From Bacillota bacterium (GTDB taxonomy: Bacteria; Bacillota; Clostridia; Lachnospirales; CAG-274): DNA of 5,736 bases. This document shows, one piece after another, positions 1 to 5,555 of the stretch (positions within the stretch are counted from its first letter, which is position 1; the number at the start of each line of letters is the position of its first letter). The position numbers were made by a program, and so were the translations under genes. The notes beneath the pieces are model-generated. The model was given only the letters and a program-made list of their open reading frames with translations, was not told the origin of the DNA and searched no databases. The DNA lies in NCBI GenBank assembly GCA_017627115.1, contig JAGAHK010000450.1:1-5736 (forward strand). Direction: 5' to 3'.

Positions 1-1
1 A

Positions 2-2380
2 GCGTATCTTATTATAATGATAATAAAATACGGGCTTATTTCCCTTTGCGCCTCCGTTTATTTAAAGCAAAGCAGGTATACCGCACTTTCGGGCAGGCTG
101 AACATCGCACTTTCCGTGCTTTATGCTTTCGGCAGCTTCTGCACAAAAGCCATCATCAACACAATGTGGCTTGCGAATATCGCCCTTTTGCCCATTGTGC
201 TGCTCGGCATTGAGCACATTATCGAAAAAAGAGATATAAAGCCGCTGTTTTTCGGCTTTTTACTCTGCCTTACAACAAACTATTATCTTGCTTTTTCAAC
301 GGGCATTTTTGCAGCTCTGTATTTCCTTTACTACAGTTTCGTTATGCAAAAGGACATAAAAAGCCTTGTCAAACCGTTTTTGCTCTGCGTCCTGACGGTC
401 ATGCTGACAGGCGGTATCTGCGCCGTCATCATTCTGCCGTCGTGGATGAATATTTCCGCGGCCTATAACGATATGTTTGCCGAAAGCGGCGCAGGCACGC
501 TTTTTGTATGGTCTTTTGCGGATATTGCGCAGGCAGTCGGCATATTGCAGGAGACAAGCGCAACGGCAGTGAGCCTGCACGCATTTTTCGGCGTTATACC
601 GCTGTTTACCGCAGTTTTATTTATGCTTGACGCAAAGATAAGCAGGCGCGAAAAACTTGCGGCACTTTGTTTTATAATGTTTATGCTTTTAAGCTTCACA
701 CTTCGCCCTCTCTATCTTATGTGGCACGTTTTCCGCGAGCCGACAAGCTTTTACGGCAGATTTGCCTATACTGCGGCATTTTTGTTTATAATGCTGTGCG
801 CACGCTGCTTATCGGCACTTGAACTCAAAAACAAACTGTTCACTTTCATACCTTTCGGCTTTGTCGCTTTGCTTGCATTTTATGCCGCTACCGCAAAGAA
901 CACCACCCCCTGGCTTATGGGCGAGTGTGTGGTAATAACGCTTTTTTCGGCAGTTTACGGCATAATGCTTTCATATTGGCTGAAAAACGGCAGCCGCAGG
1001 CTTATCACGGCTTTAGCCTGCACAATTATGCTTGAAGCGCTGCTTATGTGCTGTTTCGGTGTTTCAAAACTGAAAACGGGCAATGTGTGGACAGCACGCT
1101 CCGCCGATTTTGCGGAATACGACAACACGCTTGCGCTTGTCAACTCAATAGACGACAGCGGTTTTTACCGCGCAACGAACGTAAACTCCGTAAACACAAA
1201 CAAGCCGCTGACTTTCGGCTATAACTCGCTTGAGACCTTTTCTTCGCAGACTAACCAGCGCAGTCTCGAAAAGCTGTCGCAGCTCGGTCTCTGGTGTCCC
1301 TACGACTACCGCATACTTGCAAACTACTTCAACAACACGGTATCGGAGGGCATTTTCGGTGTAAAGTACATACTTGCACCGGGCAAAGAAAACATTATCG
1401 AGGACGATCTCGGCAGAAAGATACACTTTACAAACAACTCAACAAGCGCTTACCGCCTTACATCGGATAACTATGAATGTCTGTCGGACGGTGAGAGCGG
1501 CGCCTTATACCGCAGCAAGACCGCCTTTCCGCTTATGTTTGCGGCGGACGAGGCTGTTATAAACGTAAACAGTGATTTTTACGATAAGGCGGAAATAATA
1601 ACGGGCAGCTACCGCAACCAGGAAAAACTGCTCAACAGCATTTTCGGCACGGACGAGAAACTGTATACCGAATATCCCCTTACGGAAAACGCACCGATAA
1701 ACGCAGAACTTGAAAAAACGAACGATATAAGCCGCCGCCTTGCCATATCCCCCGAGTCTCCCGACGGCATGGGTTCGGTCATGTACAGTCTTGATGTAGA
1801 GGACGAGGGCGAATATTTTATAGACTCCCGCGTTTCGTTTTCGCCGCTTGACGGCATAAGCAACCGCTATTGGTACCTTATAAACGGCTTACCCGCAAAA
1901 AATCTTTTCAATGTGAACAATCAGCTTCTCACCGAGGATATAGGCGCATACAAAAAGGGCGATACACTTACCGTAAACCTTGTTGCAGCGCGCGATATAG
2001 CATACACAAAGCCCATACTTTTCAAGCTTGACAGCACTGTTTTCCGCAAATTTTACGATATGGCAGCCGAAAACGCACTCGAAAACATAAGCCAAAACGG
2101 TGCGGATATAACCGCAGCCTCCGATTTTGACAAAGACAGGCTTATTTTCACCACACTTTCATACGATAAGGGCTTTCATGTGTATATAGACGGCGCGGAG
2201 ACCGAAAAAGTGTGCATTGCCGATGCATTCACGGGCTTTTATATACCATCGGGCAGGCATGATATAAGGATAAGCTATATCAGCCCGGGCTTTAAAACAG
2301 GCGCGGCAATAACGGCAATATTTGTTGTTTTATCATGTTTTGTTCTTTATTTTACGCAAAAATACAATAAAAGTCAATGA
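2..2380 (+). CDS. YfhO-family multi-pass membrane protein, 5' end outside the window
   Basis: The frame is open from the left edge through the Met at 17, so this is a fragment; judged by the family, roughly 100 N-terminal residues are missing. Counting from the Met at 17, about ten hydrophobic segments fill residues 2-350, followed by a large, probably extracellular domain (about 355-755), one final membrane helix (about 760-780) and a short basic tail. Family-like signatures are NTMWLANIALLPIVLLGIE near 48-66, the WHVFREPTSFYGRFAY stretch at 236-251, and the C-terminal YIDGAE...SGRHDIRISY region. YfhO proteins are GT-C-like membrane proteins; Bacillus YfhO works with the glycosyltransferase CsbB in adding sugars to lipoteichoic acid on the outer face of the membrane. 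The substrate here is unknown, and no CsbB-like partner is in the window. Codon use is richer in G+C than in the genes that follow. Family call is firm; function is inferred from the family. Confidence 0.9.
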   Translation, partial: AYLIIMIIKYGLISLCASVYLKQSRYTALSGRLNIALSVLYAFGSFCTKAIINTMWLANIALLPIVLLGIEHIIEKRDIKPLFFGFLLCLTTNYYLAFSTGIFAALYFLYYSFVMQKDIKSLVKPFLLCVLTVMLTGGICAVIILPSWMNISAAYNDMFAESGAGTLFVWSFADIAQAVGILQETSATAVSLHAFFGVIPLFTAVLFMLDAKISRREKLAALCFIMFMLLSFTLRPLYLMWHVFREPTSFYGRFAYTAAFLFIMLCARCLSALELKNKLFTFIPFGFVALLAFYAATAKNTTPWLMGECVVITLFSAVYGIMLSYWLKNGSRRLITALACTIMLEALLMCCFGVSKLKTGNVWTARSADFAEYDNTLALVNSIDDSGFYRATNVNSVNTNKPLTFGYNSLETFSSQTNQRSLEKLSQLGLWCPYDYRILANYFNNTVSEGIFGVKYILAPGKENIIEDDLGRKIHFTNNSTSAYRLTSDNYECLSDGESGALYRSKTAFPLMFAADEAVINVNSDFYDKAEIITGSYRNQEKLLNSIFGTDEKLYTEYPLTENAPINAELEKTNDISRRLAISPESPDGMGSVMYSLDVEDEGEYFIDSRVSFSPLDGISNRYWYLINGLPAKNLFNVNNQLLTEDIGAYKKGDTLTVNLVAARDIAYTKPILFKLDSTVFRKFYDMAAENALENISQNGADITAASDFDKDRLIFTTLSYDKGFHVYIDGAETEKVCIADAFTGFYIPSGRHDIRISYISPGFKTGAAITAIFVVLSCFVLYFTQKYNKSQ

Positions 2381-2388
2381 TATTCGTA

Positions 2389-2496
2389 TTCCGCAGAAAT
2401 AAATTTCTGCTACATACTCATAACCAACGGAATTGCAAGCAATTCCAAATTCAGTGGGAGCTTGAACATTGCACCCCCAAGTAATTTATTGCGGAA
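2389..2496. repeat. Gap with two compact palindromes inside an outer inverted repeat
   Basis: The gap after the YfhO gene holds two perfect 8-bp palindromes, each with a 2-base centre: GCAGAAAT/ATTTCTGC at 2393-2410 and GGAATTGC/GCAATTCC at 2429-2446. A third, imperfect stem, GGGAGC/GCACCC, lies around 2457-2476. The outer edges TTCCGCA (2389-2395) and TGCGGAA (2490-2496) are also inverted repeats, although the left one shares three bases with the first palindrome. Neither palindrome is followed by a T tract, so they are poor intrinsic terminators. The arrangement resembles a REP- or MITE-like dispersed repeat, or a structured leader of tnpV. Which of these is correct cannot be settled from one copy. 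Confidence 0.45.
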
Positions 2497-2522
2497 CACA
2501 TTAAACAAAGCAATACAGCGAT

Positions 2523-2549
2523 TTGGCATTTAATGGATTTGCATAGAAT
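2523..2549 (+). promoter_or_regulatory. Weak candidate promoter for tnpV
   Basis: TTGGCA (2523-2528) and TAGAAT (2544-2549) each match five of six sigma-70 consensus positions, but the spacer is only 15 bases. The placement, about 25 bases before the tnpV start codon, is suitable. Low confidence because of the short spacer. Confidence 0.2.
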
Positions 2550-2574
2550 TTACTTAAACGGAGGGCGCAAAGCT

Positions 2575-3027
2575 ATGAAAAAAGAAATTAAAGAAAAATA
2601 CGAAAACGGAATGACATATTATTACTGTGATGAGGTCGATGAGTGGTTTCCGCAATTCAAAGACGATAACAACCTTACTTATGAATTGCAATTACCGCAC
2701 TTTATTTACATACCATTGATTGAATTAGACCCTGTTGACGAGCCTGATTATCAGCTTACTATGTGGGGCATAAGGCGGCTTAACTATCTGAAACAGCACA
2801 AAAGCGGCACATACCAAAGATTGATGATAAGCGGCTTATGGGAACACTTAGTATCAGTTGACAAAACTTGCAACAAAATGGAAGATTTGCTTATGGAGCA
2901 GATGTGCAAAGCAGAGGGCATTACGGAAGAAATGAAAAGACAAGATATGATGTTGTGGGTCGGTATGAGAAACAATGTAAAAAACAGGGTTAGAGAGATA
3001 ATATATCACGATTATATCTATGTATAA
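2575..3027 (+). CDS. tnpV: TnpV-family transposon-associated protein
   Basis: This 150-residue protein shows the TnpV pattern known from clostridial transposons such as Tn4451: an acidic, aromatic N-terminal segment, then YQLTMWGIRRLNYLKQHKSG (the 'yGrlRlrYLKeh+ G' motif), YQRLMISGLWEHL, and a C-terminal KRQDMMLWVGMRNNVKNRVREII segment. TnpV is a small protein without a demonstrated enzymatic activity; it occurs in transposons and often alone in gut Clostridia genomes. The ATG at 2575 is chosen because GGAGGG at 2560-2565 lies a suitable distance upstream; the in-frame ATG at 2533 has no such site and adds 14 residues not expected in the family. No large serine recombinase or transposase is beside it, so it looks like an orphan or a remnant. 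A hairpin terminator follows directly, so it is probably transcribed apart from rpn. Family call good; role unknown. Confidence 0.8.
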   Translation: MKKEIKEKYENGMTYYYCDEVDEWFPQFKDDNNLTYELQLPHFIYIPLIELDPVDEPDYQLTMWGIRRLNYLKQHKSGTYQRLMISGLWEHLVSVDKTCNKMEDLLMEQMCKAEGITEEMKRQDMMLWVGMRNNVKNRVREIIYHDYIYV

Positions 3028-3029
3028 AA

Positions 3030-3065
3030 TTTATGGCTGCCTTTCGGGGCAGCTTTAAAATTTTT
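3030..3065 (+). terminator. Intrinsic terminator after tnpV
   Basis: A stem GCTGCC (3036-3041) / GGCAGC (3048-3053), loop TTTCGG, extends imperfectly through flanking A/T pairs and is followed by TTTAAAATTTTT. It begins just behind the tnpV stop codon and lies directly upstream of the rpn promoter, separating the two transcripts. Confidence 0.7.
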
Positions 3066-3066
3066 A

Positions 3067-3095
3067 TTGAAATACATACGGATAAGGTGTATAAT
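3067..3095 (+). promoter_or_regulatory. Sigma-70-type promoter of rpn
   Basis: TTGAAA (3067-3072) and a perfect TATAAT (3090-3095) are separated by exactly 17 bases. Transcription would start near 3102, leaving about 34 bases before the rpn start codon. It overlaps the in-frame extension upstream of the chosen rpn start, which argues that the extension is not translated. Confidence 0.8.
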
Positions 3096-3135
3096 AATCT
3101 TACAGAGAGATATTGTATATACGAGAGGACAACTA

Positions 3136-3996
3136 ATGAGCAACGAAAAAGATATTTTAGAAAAACACCTTGAAAGTTTCAATGATGTGTTTTCGGATAT
3201 GATGAATGTATTTATCTTTGGCGGCGATGAAGTGATAAACGAAAACGATTTGGAAGATGTCAATCCCAATTCGTTTTATGTTGAAAACGCTAAAACCAAA
3301 GAACAGGAACGAGATGTCACTAAAAAATGGCGCAAGAAAAATGTTATTGTTTCTTTTATGGGCTTTGAAAACCAAACAAAACCCGATAGTACAATGCCGT
3401 TAAGAGTAATAAGCTATGACGGTGCGTCATATAAATATATGCTTGCAAGCGAAATACCGCCTTGCCCTGTTATAACCTTTGTGCTTAACTTTTCAATGCA
3501 GAAATGGGCAACAAACAAGACAATTCTTGAATGTCTGAATATTGATGAAAGTTTAAAGCCGTTTGTGAGCGATTACAAAATAAATGTCATTGATGTAGCA
3601 TATCTTTCAAGGGAAACGGTAAACAAGTTTAAAAGCGATTTCAAGATAATTGCAGATTATTTTGTGCAAATGCGTGAAACAGGCGAATATAAGCCTATGC
3701 CCGATGATATAAAGCATATATGGGAATTGCTTTTACTTATGGGCAAGCTGGCTGATGATGATAGGTTTAAGGTGGAATATTACAGAACTCATAGAGAGGA
3801 GCGTGTAAATATGTGCGAAGTATTAGATAAGGTTGAAAACAGAGGTATTGCAAAAGGTAAACACGAAACAGCGGTTTCCAATGCCTTAACAATGCTTAAA
3901 GACGGCTTGGGCATAGAAAAAACATCTTTATACAGCGGTTTACCCGTTGATGAAGTCATTGCATTAAGCAAAGAGATTAAGGCTGTGCCCGTATAA
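3136..3996 (+). CDS. Rpn-family PD-(D/E)XK nuclease / putative transposase
   Basis: This 286-residue protein matches the Rpn (recombination-promoting nuclease, PD-(D/E)XK 'putative transposase') family common in gut Clostridia. Visible signatures are FNDVFSDMMNVFIFGG (15-30), QERDV with the likely metal-binding Asp60, FENQTKPD (77-84) carrying the E-x-Q form of the active site (Glu78, Gln80), LRVISYDGASYK (89-100), and KPFVSDYKINVIDVAYLS (141-158). The C-terminal tail starts with MCEVLDKVENRGIAKG (226-241) and ends in a helix-turn-helix-like stretch (about 255-282). Rpn proteins are DNA endonucleases linked to RecA-independent recombination and to phage defence. The start at 3136 is preceded by GAGAGGA at 3123-3129; the longer reading from TTG 3067 begins inside the promoter. 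All expected catalytic residues seem present, so the gene looks intact. Transcription is probably monocistronic, with its own promoter and two terminators behind it. Confidence 0.85.
   Translation: MSNEKDILEKHLESFNDVFSDMMNVFIFGGDEVINENDLEDVNPNSFYVENAKTKEQERDVTKKWRKKNVIVSFMGFENQTKPDSTMPLRVISYDGASYKYMLASEIPPCPVITFVLNFSMQKWATNKTILECLNIDESLKPFVSDYKINVIDVAYLSRETVNKFKSDFKIIADYFVQMRETGEYKPMPDDIKHIWELLLLMGKLADDDRFKVEYYRTHREERVNMCEVLDKVENRGIAKGKHETAVSNALTMLKDGLGIEKTSLYSGLPVDEVIALSKEIKAVPV
3795..3813 (+). promoter_or_regulatory. Internal ribosome binding site and ATG within rpn
   Basis: AGAGGAG (3795-3801) lies 9 bases before an ATG (3811-3813) that is in frame with rpn, at codon 226. It is a stronger Shine-Dalgarno match than the one used for the full-length protein. 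Confidence 0.6.
3811..3996 (+). CDS. Possible nested short Rpn product (C-terminal 61 residues)
   Basis: Internal initiation at codon 226 of rpn would give a 61-residue protein, MCEVLDKVENRGIAKG through the shared stop, without the nuclease core. For Rpn proteins, work in E. coli describes a short product made from an internal start that binds and restrains the toxic full-length nuclease. The well-placed AGAGGAG site and in-frame ATG seen here fit that arrangement. An ATG exactly at the boundary between the nuclease core and the variable tail is also suggestive. Expression is not shown by the sequence, and the purine-rich codons for REER (residues 220-223) could create the site by chance. Confidence 0.45.
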   Translation: MCEVLDKVENRGIAKGKHETAVSNALTMLKDGLGIEKTSLYSGLPVDEVIALSKEIKAVPV

Positions 3997-4016
3997 CAGA
4001 CAACCGAATAACAAAC

Positions 4017-4048
4017 AAAAAGGCTTTTCCGCAAGGTTAAGCCTTTTT
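4017..4048. terminator. Bidirectional intrinsic terminator after rpn
   Basis: AAAAAGGCTT (4017-4026) pairs with AAGCCTTTTT (4039-4048); inside, CC/GG closes a GCAA tetraloop. The T tract on one side and the A tract on the other make it work in both directions. It would end the rpn transcript on the plus strand and the candidate small RNA on the minus strand. Confidence 0.85.
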
Positions 4049-4061
4049 AAATGCCTATTTC

Positions 4062-4099
4062 AAGGACTTTTCCGACAATTCTCGGTCAAGTCTTTTTTT
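4062..4099 (+). terminator. Second, tandem terminator behind rpn
   Basis: GACTT (4065-4069) pairs with AAGTC (4088-4092) and CCGA (4072-4075) with TCGG (4082-4085), with a small internal loop between, followed by seven T. It follows the first terminator by 13 bases and shares its AAGG(A)CTTTTCCG left arm, suggesting a local duplication. On the minus strand it has no T tract and would only be a hairpin. Confidence 0.8.
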
Positions 4100-4161
4100 G
4101 TGTGCTTTTACCGAAAACCACCGATAACCTATACTTTATCGGCAGTAGTAAACCCCTACAA

Positions 4162-4177
4162 CTTTATTGTCTACATT
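4162..4177 (+). repeat. Inverted copy of the 5559-5574 motif, left of the recombinase
   Basis: CTTTATTGTCTACATT here matches the reverse complement of 5559-5574 at 15 of 16 positions. The two copies face each other across the recombinase-SLOG pair. The region is A+T-rich, so chance similarity is possible; similarity does not continue outside these 16 bases. Confidence 0.4.
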
Positions 4178-4203
4178 ATACACGATTTTTGTGCAACAGT
4201 CAA
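4175..4203 (-). promoter_or_regulatory. Sigma-70-type promoter, minus strand
   Basis: On the minus strand TTGACT (4203-4198) and TATAAT (4180-4175) are separated by exactly 17 bases, eleven of twelve consensus positions. It points away from the recombinase gene toward the end of rpn, where no minus-strand gene is visible. The -10 region overlaps a copy of the motif repeated at 5468-5574. Confidence 0.65.
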
Positions 4204-4226
4204 CAAAGAAACCTCCCAAAAGCACC

Positions 4227-4254
4227 TTAAAACCGCACTCCGAAAAGGTATGAT
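4227..4254 (+). promoter_or_regulatory. Weak candidate promoter of the recombinase operon
   Basis: TTAAAA (4227-4232) and TATGAT (4249-4254), 16 bases apart, are the best plus-strand pair seen before the recombinase gene. The -35 box is poor, so this is a low-confidence call. It would leave a leader of about 90 bases. Confidence 0.2.
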
Positions 4255-4298
4255 TTAATACAAGTCACCGCACCGCAAAACACGTTTTTTCCGTACCT

Positions 4299-4343
4299 AT
4301 CCCCGATTTAAGGGCGTAAAGCCTAATATAAAACAAAGGGGAT
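4299..4343 (+). promoter_or_regulatory. Possible stem hiding the recombinase ribosome binding site
   Basis: ATCCCC (4299-4304) is perfectly complementary to GGGGAT (4338-4343), which contains the Shine-Dalgarno AAAGGGG (4335-4341) of the recombinase gene. A smaller GGC/GCC hairpin lies between them. Pairing would close the site and keep translation low. Six pairs across a 33-base interior are modest evidence. Confidence 0.25.
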
Positions 4344-4351
4344 TGAAATAT

Positions 4352-4969
4352 ATGGTTTACGGCTATATTCGGGTATCTTCAAAGGAACAGAACGAGGACA
4401 GGCAGGTTATAGCATTACGGGAATTCGGCGTGGATGAGCATTGTATCGTTATTGAAAAGGCAAGCGGCAAGGACTTTGACCGTCTTAATTACAAGCGGCT
4501 TATAAAGCGTTTGAAAAGAGGTGACAGGCTTGTTATAAAGAGTATTGACCGCTTGGGTCGCAACTATGAGGAAATAATCAACCAATGGCGGCACATAACA
4601 AAGGACATCGGGGCGGACATAATCGTGCTTGATATGCCGATTTTGGACACTACGCAATTCAAAAGCCTACTCGGTACATTTATCAGCGATTTAGTCTTGC
4701 AGTTACTCTCGTTTGTGGCTGAAAATGAGCGTTCCAACATCAGACAGCGACAGGCGGAGGGCATAGCGGCGGCAAAGGCAAGGGGCGTTCATTTCGGTCG
4801 GGAACGCAAGTATGACCCAGCGGAATATTTCGATATTTACGAGAAATTCAAGCGTAAAGAGATACACCAAAAAGAGATGATACGGCAGATAGGCTGCTGC
4901 AACAGCACCTACTATCGTATGTTAAAGGAATTTCGGCGTATGTATGCGGAAAAGCACAATGGAGAATAA
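4352..4969 (+). CDS. Small serine recombinase (resolvase/invertase family)
   Basis: This 205-residue protein belongs to the small serine recombinases, which cut DNA at paired sites through a covalent Ser link and either resolve or invert the DNA between them. Catalytic features are all present: YIRVSSKEQN with Arg7 and the nucleophile Ser9, ASGKDFDR (37-44), IDRLGRN (65-71) with Asp66, Arg67 and Arg70, and the long helix FVAENERSNIRQRQAEG (121-137) with Glu124 and Arg127. After GVHFGRERKY (145-154), the C-terminal helix-turn-helix (about 155-195) carries CNSTYYRMLKEF as the likely recognition helix. The ATG at 4352 follows AAAGGGG by 10 bases; the in-frame TTG at 4343 is too close to that site. 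It is the first gene of a pair with the SLOG gene. No transposase is nearby, so it may serve a local site, a plasmid or phage relic, or an invertible element. Family call is firm; target is unknown. Confidence 0.92.
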   Translation: MVYGYIRVSSKEQNEDRQVIALREFGVDEHCIVIEKASGKDFDRLNYKRLIKRLKRGDRLVIKSIDRLGRNYEEIINQWRHITKDIGADIIVLDMPILDTTQFKSLLGTFISDLVLQLLSFVAENERSNIRQRQAEGIAAAKARGVHFGRERKYDPAEYFDIYEKFKRKEIHQKEMIRQIGCCNSTYYRMLKEFRRMYAEKHNGE

Positions 4970-4970
4970 T

Positions 4971-5453
4971 ATGGAAGTATATAGGGTATCATTTTTCGGG
5001 CATAGGCGAATGGAACACTTCCGACTTGCGGAAGATATGGCAGACGATCTGATATACAAGCTGATACACGAACACGAATTTGTGGAATTTATGGTCGGAC
5101 GGGACGGAGATTTTGACCAAATAGCAACATCGGCGGTCAAAAAGGCACAGCATAGCTACGCCGAGCATAGGTGTGATATAACATGGGTAATGCCGTATGA
5201 AAAGGCTGAATTCACCAAAAATGCGGAAGATTTTGAAAAATACTACGATTATGTTATTATATGCCCCGAAAGTGCCAAAGCACACCCGAAACAGGCTATA
5301 CAAGTACGCAACAGGTGGATAGTTGACAAAAGTGATTTAGCGGTGTTTTGGGTGGAAAATAATTCGGGCGGTGCGTATATGACTATGAAATATGCGGAAA
5401 GAAAACAGGCGGAAATGATAAACCTTGCAGACAGAGTTGGAAAAGAAGAATAA
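4971..5453 (+). CDS. SLOG-family (YpsA/DUF1273-like) nucleotide-binding-fold protein
   Basis: This 160-residue protein has a SLOG-type Rossmann-like fold. It begins with a strand ending in VSFFGHRR (6-13), followed by VGRDGDFDQIATSAV (42-56), a WVMPYEKAEF strand and loop (72-81), and RNRWIVDKSDLAVFWVENNS (113-132) leading to GG at 133-134 and MKYAERK (139-145). These match the conserved motifs of single-domain SLOG proteins in Firmicutes. SLOG domains are predicted to bind nucleotide-derived ligands, and related domains occur in DprA and in antiphage systems such as Thoeris ThsA; for this type no reaction is established. The ATG at 4971 is chosen because GGAG (4961-4964) lies upstream and homology starts right after it; the in-frame ATGs at 4944 and 4959 would overlap the recombinase gene. 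The recombinase stop ends at 4969, so the two genes are probably translated in a coupled way. No clear terminator follows. Confidence 0.82.
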   Translation: MEVYRVSFFGHRRMEHFRLAEDMADDLIYKLIHEHEFVEFMVGRDGDFDQIATSAVKKAQHSYAEHRCDITWVMPYEKAEFTKNAEDFEKYYDYVIICPESAKAHPKQAIQVRNRWIVDKSDLAVFWVENNSGGAYMTMKYAERKQAEMINLADRVGKEE

Positions 5454-5467
5454 CATTCTATTTGGCT

Positions 5468-5482
5468 ATTTTTTACATTTAT
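5468..5482 (+). repeat. 15-mer motif copy 1, upstream of the surface-gene promoter
   Basis: ATTTTTTACATTTAT differs at one position from copy 2 (5485-5499) and at one position from the reverse complement of copy 3 (5556-5570). Confidence 0.5.
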
Positions 5483-5484
5483 AA

Positions 5485-5499
5485 ATCTTTTACATTTAT
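5485..5499 (+). repeat. 15-mer motif copy 2, just before the -35 box
   Basis: ATCTTTTACATTTAT starts 17 bases after copy 1 in the same orientation, and lies 4 bases before the -35 box. Its core and right edge, TACATTTATTA (5491-5501), form a perfect 11-bp inverted repeat with 5554-5564 across the promoter. Confidence 0.5.
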
Positions 5500-5503
5500 T
5501 ATG

Positions 5504-5532
5504 TTGAATATTTCGGAGATTTGTGGTACTAT
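5504..5532 (+). promoter_or_regulatory. Extended -10 promoter of the secreted-protein gene
   Basis: TTGAAT (5504-5509) and TACTAT (5527-5532) are 17 bases apart, and TG at 5524-5525 forms an extended -10 element. Transcription would start near 5539, leaving a leader of about 63 bases. Repeated 15-mers lie on both sides, suggesting control at this point. Confidence 0.7.
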
Positions 5533-5555
5533 GTTTTTATGAGAAGTGTTTAGTA

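Larger units (their letters stand above)
4013..4168 (-). ncRNA. Candidate small structured RNA on the minus strand
   Basis: A near-consensus promoter at 4175-4203 on the minus strand would start transcription near 4168, and the bidirectional terminator at 4017-4048 would end it, giving an RNA of about 155 bases. Within it, in transcript order, are a small hairpin (GTAG...CTAC, about 4158 to 4145), a hairpin CCGATA/TATCGG (4142-4121), the GACTT/AAGTC hairpin (4092-4065) and the terminator. No convincing reading frame with a ribosome binding site is present in this direction. It matches no RNA family I can recognise. Its 3' end overlaps the rpn 3' untranslated region, so it could also pair with rpn mRNA. 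Confidence 0.4.

Noticed and set aside
2393..2410. Terminator for the yfhO gene at the first palindrome.
   Set aside because: The stem is not G+C-rich at its base and is followed by TACATACTCA, not a T tract; no clear terminator for yfhO is visible.
2533..2574. Longer tnpV start at ATG 2533.
   Set aside because: It has no ribosome binding site, and GGAGGG at 2560-2565 points to the ATG at 2575, where the family-like length is reached.
3067..3135. N-terminal extension of rpn from TTG at 3067.
   Set aside because: The TTG is the -35 box of a near-consensus promoter and the extension contains the -10 box; a good ribosome binding site precedes the ATG at 3136.
4051..4230. A 59-codon plus-strand reading frame (ATG at 4051, TAA at 4228-4230) in the gap before the recombinase.
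   Set aside because: It starts directly behind a terminator T tract with no ribosome binding site, runs through the second terminator and the opposite-strand promoter, and resembles no family I know. It is more likely a chance frame.
4343..4351. TTG start for the recombinase at 4343.
   Set aside because: The Shine-Dalgarno ends only one base before it, too close for use; the ATG at 4352 has proper spacing and gives the usual MxYGYIRVS beginning.
4989..5303. A 104-codon minus-strand reading frame opposite the SLOG gene, and similar minus-strand frames opposite yfhO and rpn.
   Set aside because: The plus-strand proteins have clear family motifs and ribosome binding sites; the opposite frames have cysteine- or phenylalanine-rich, low-sense translations with no start signals.
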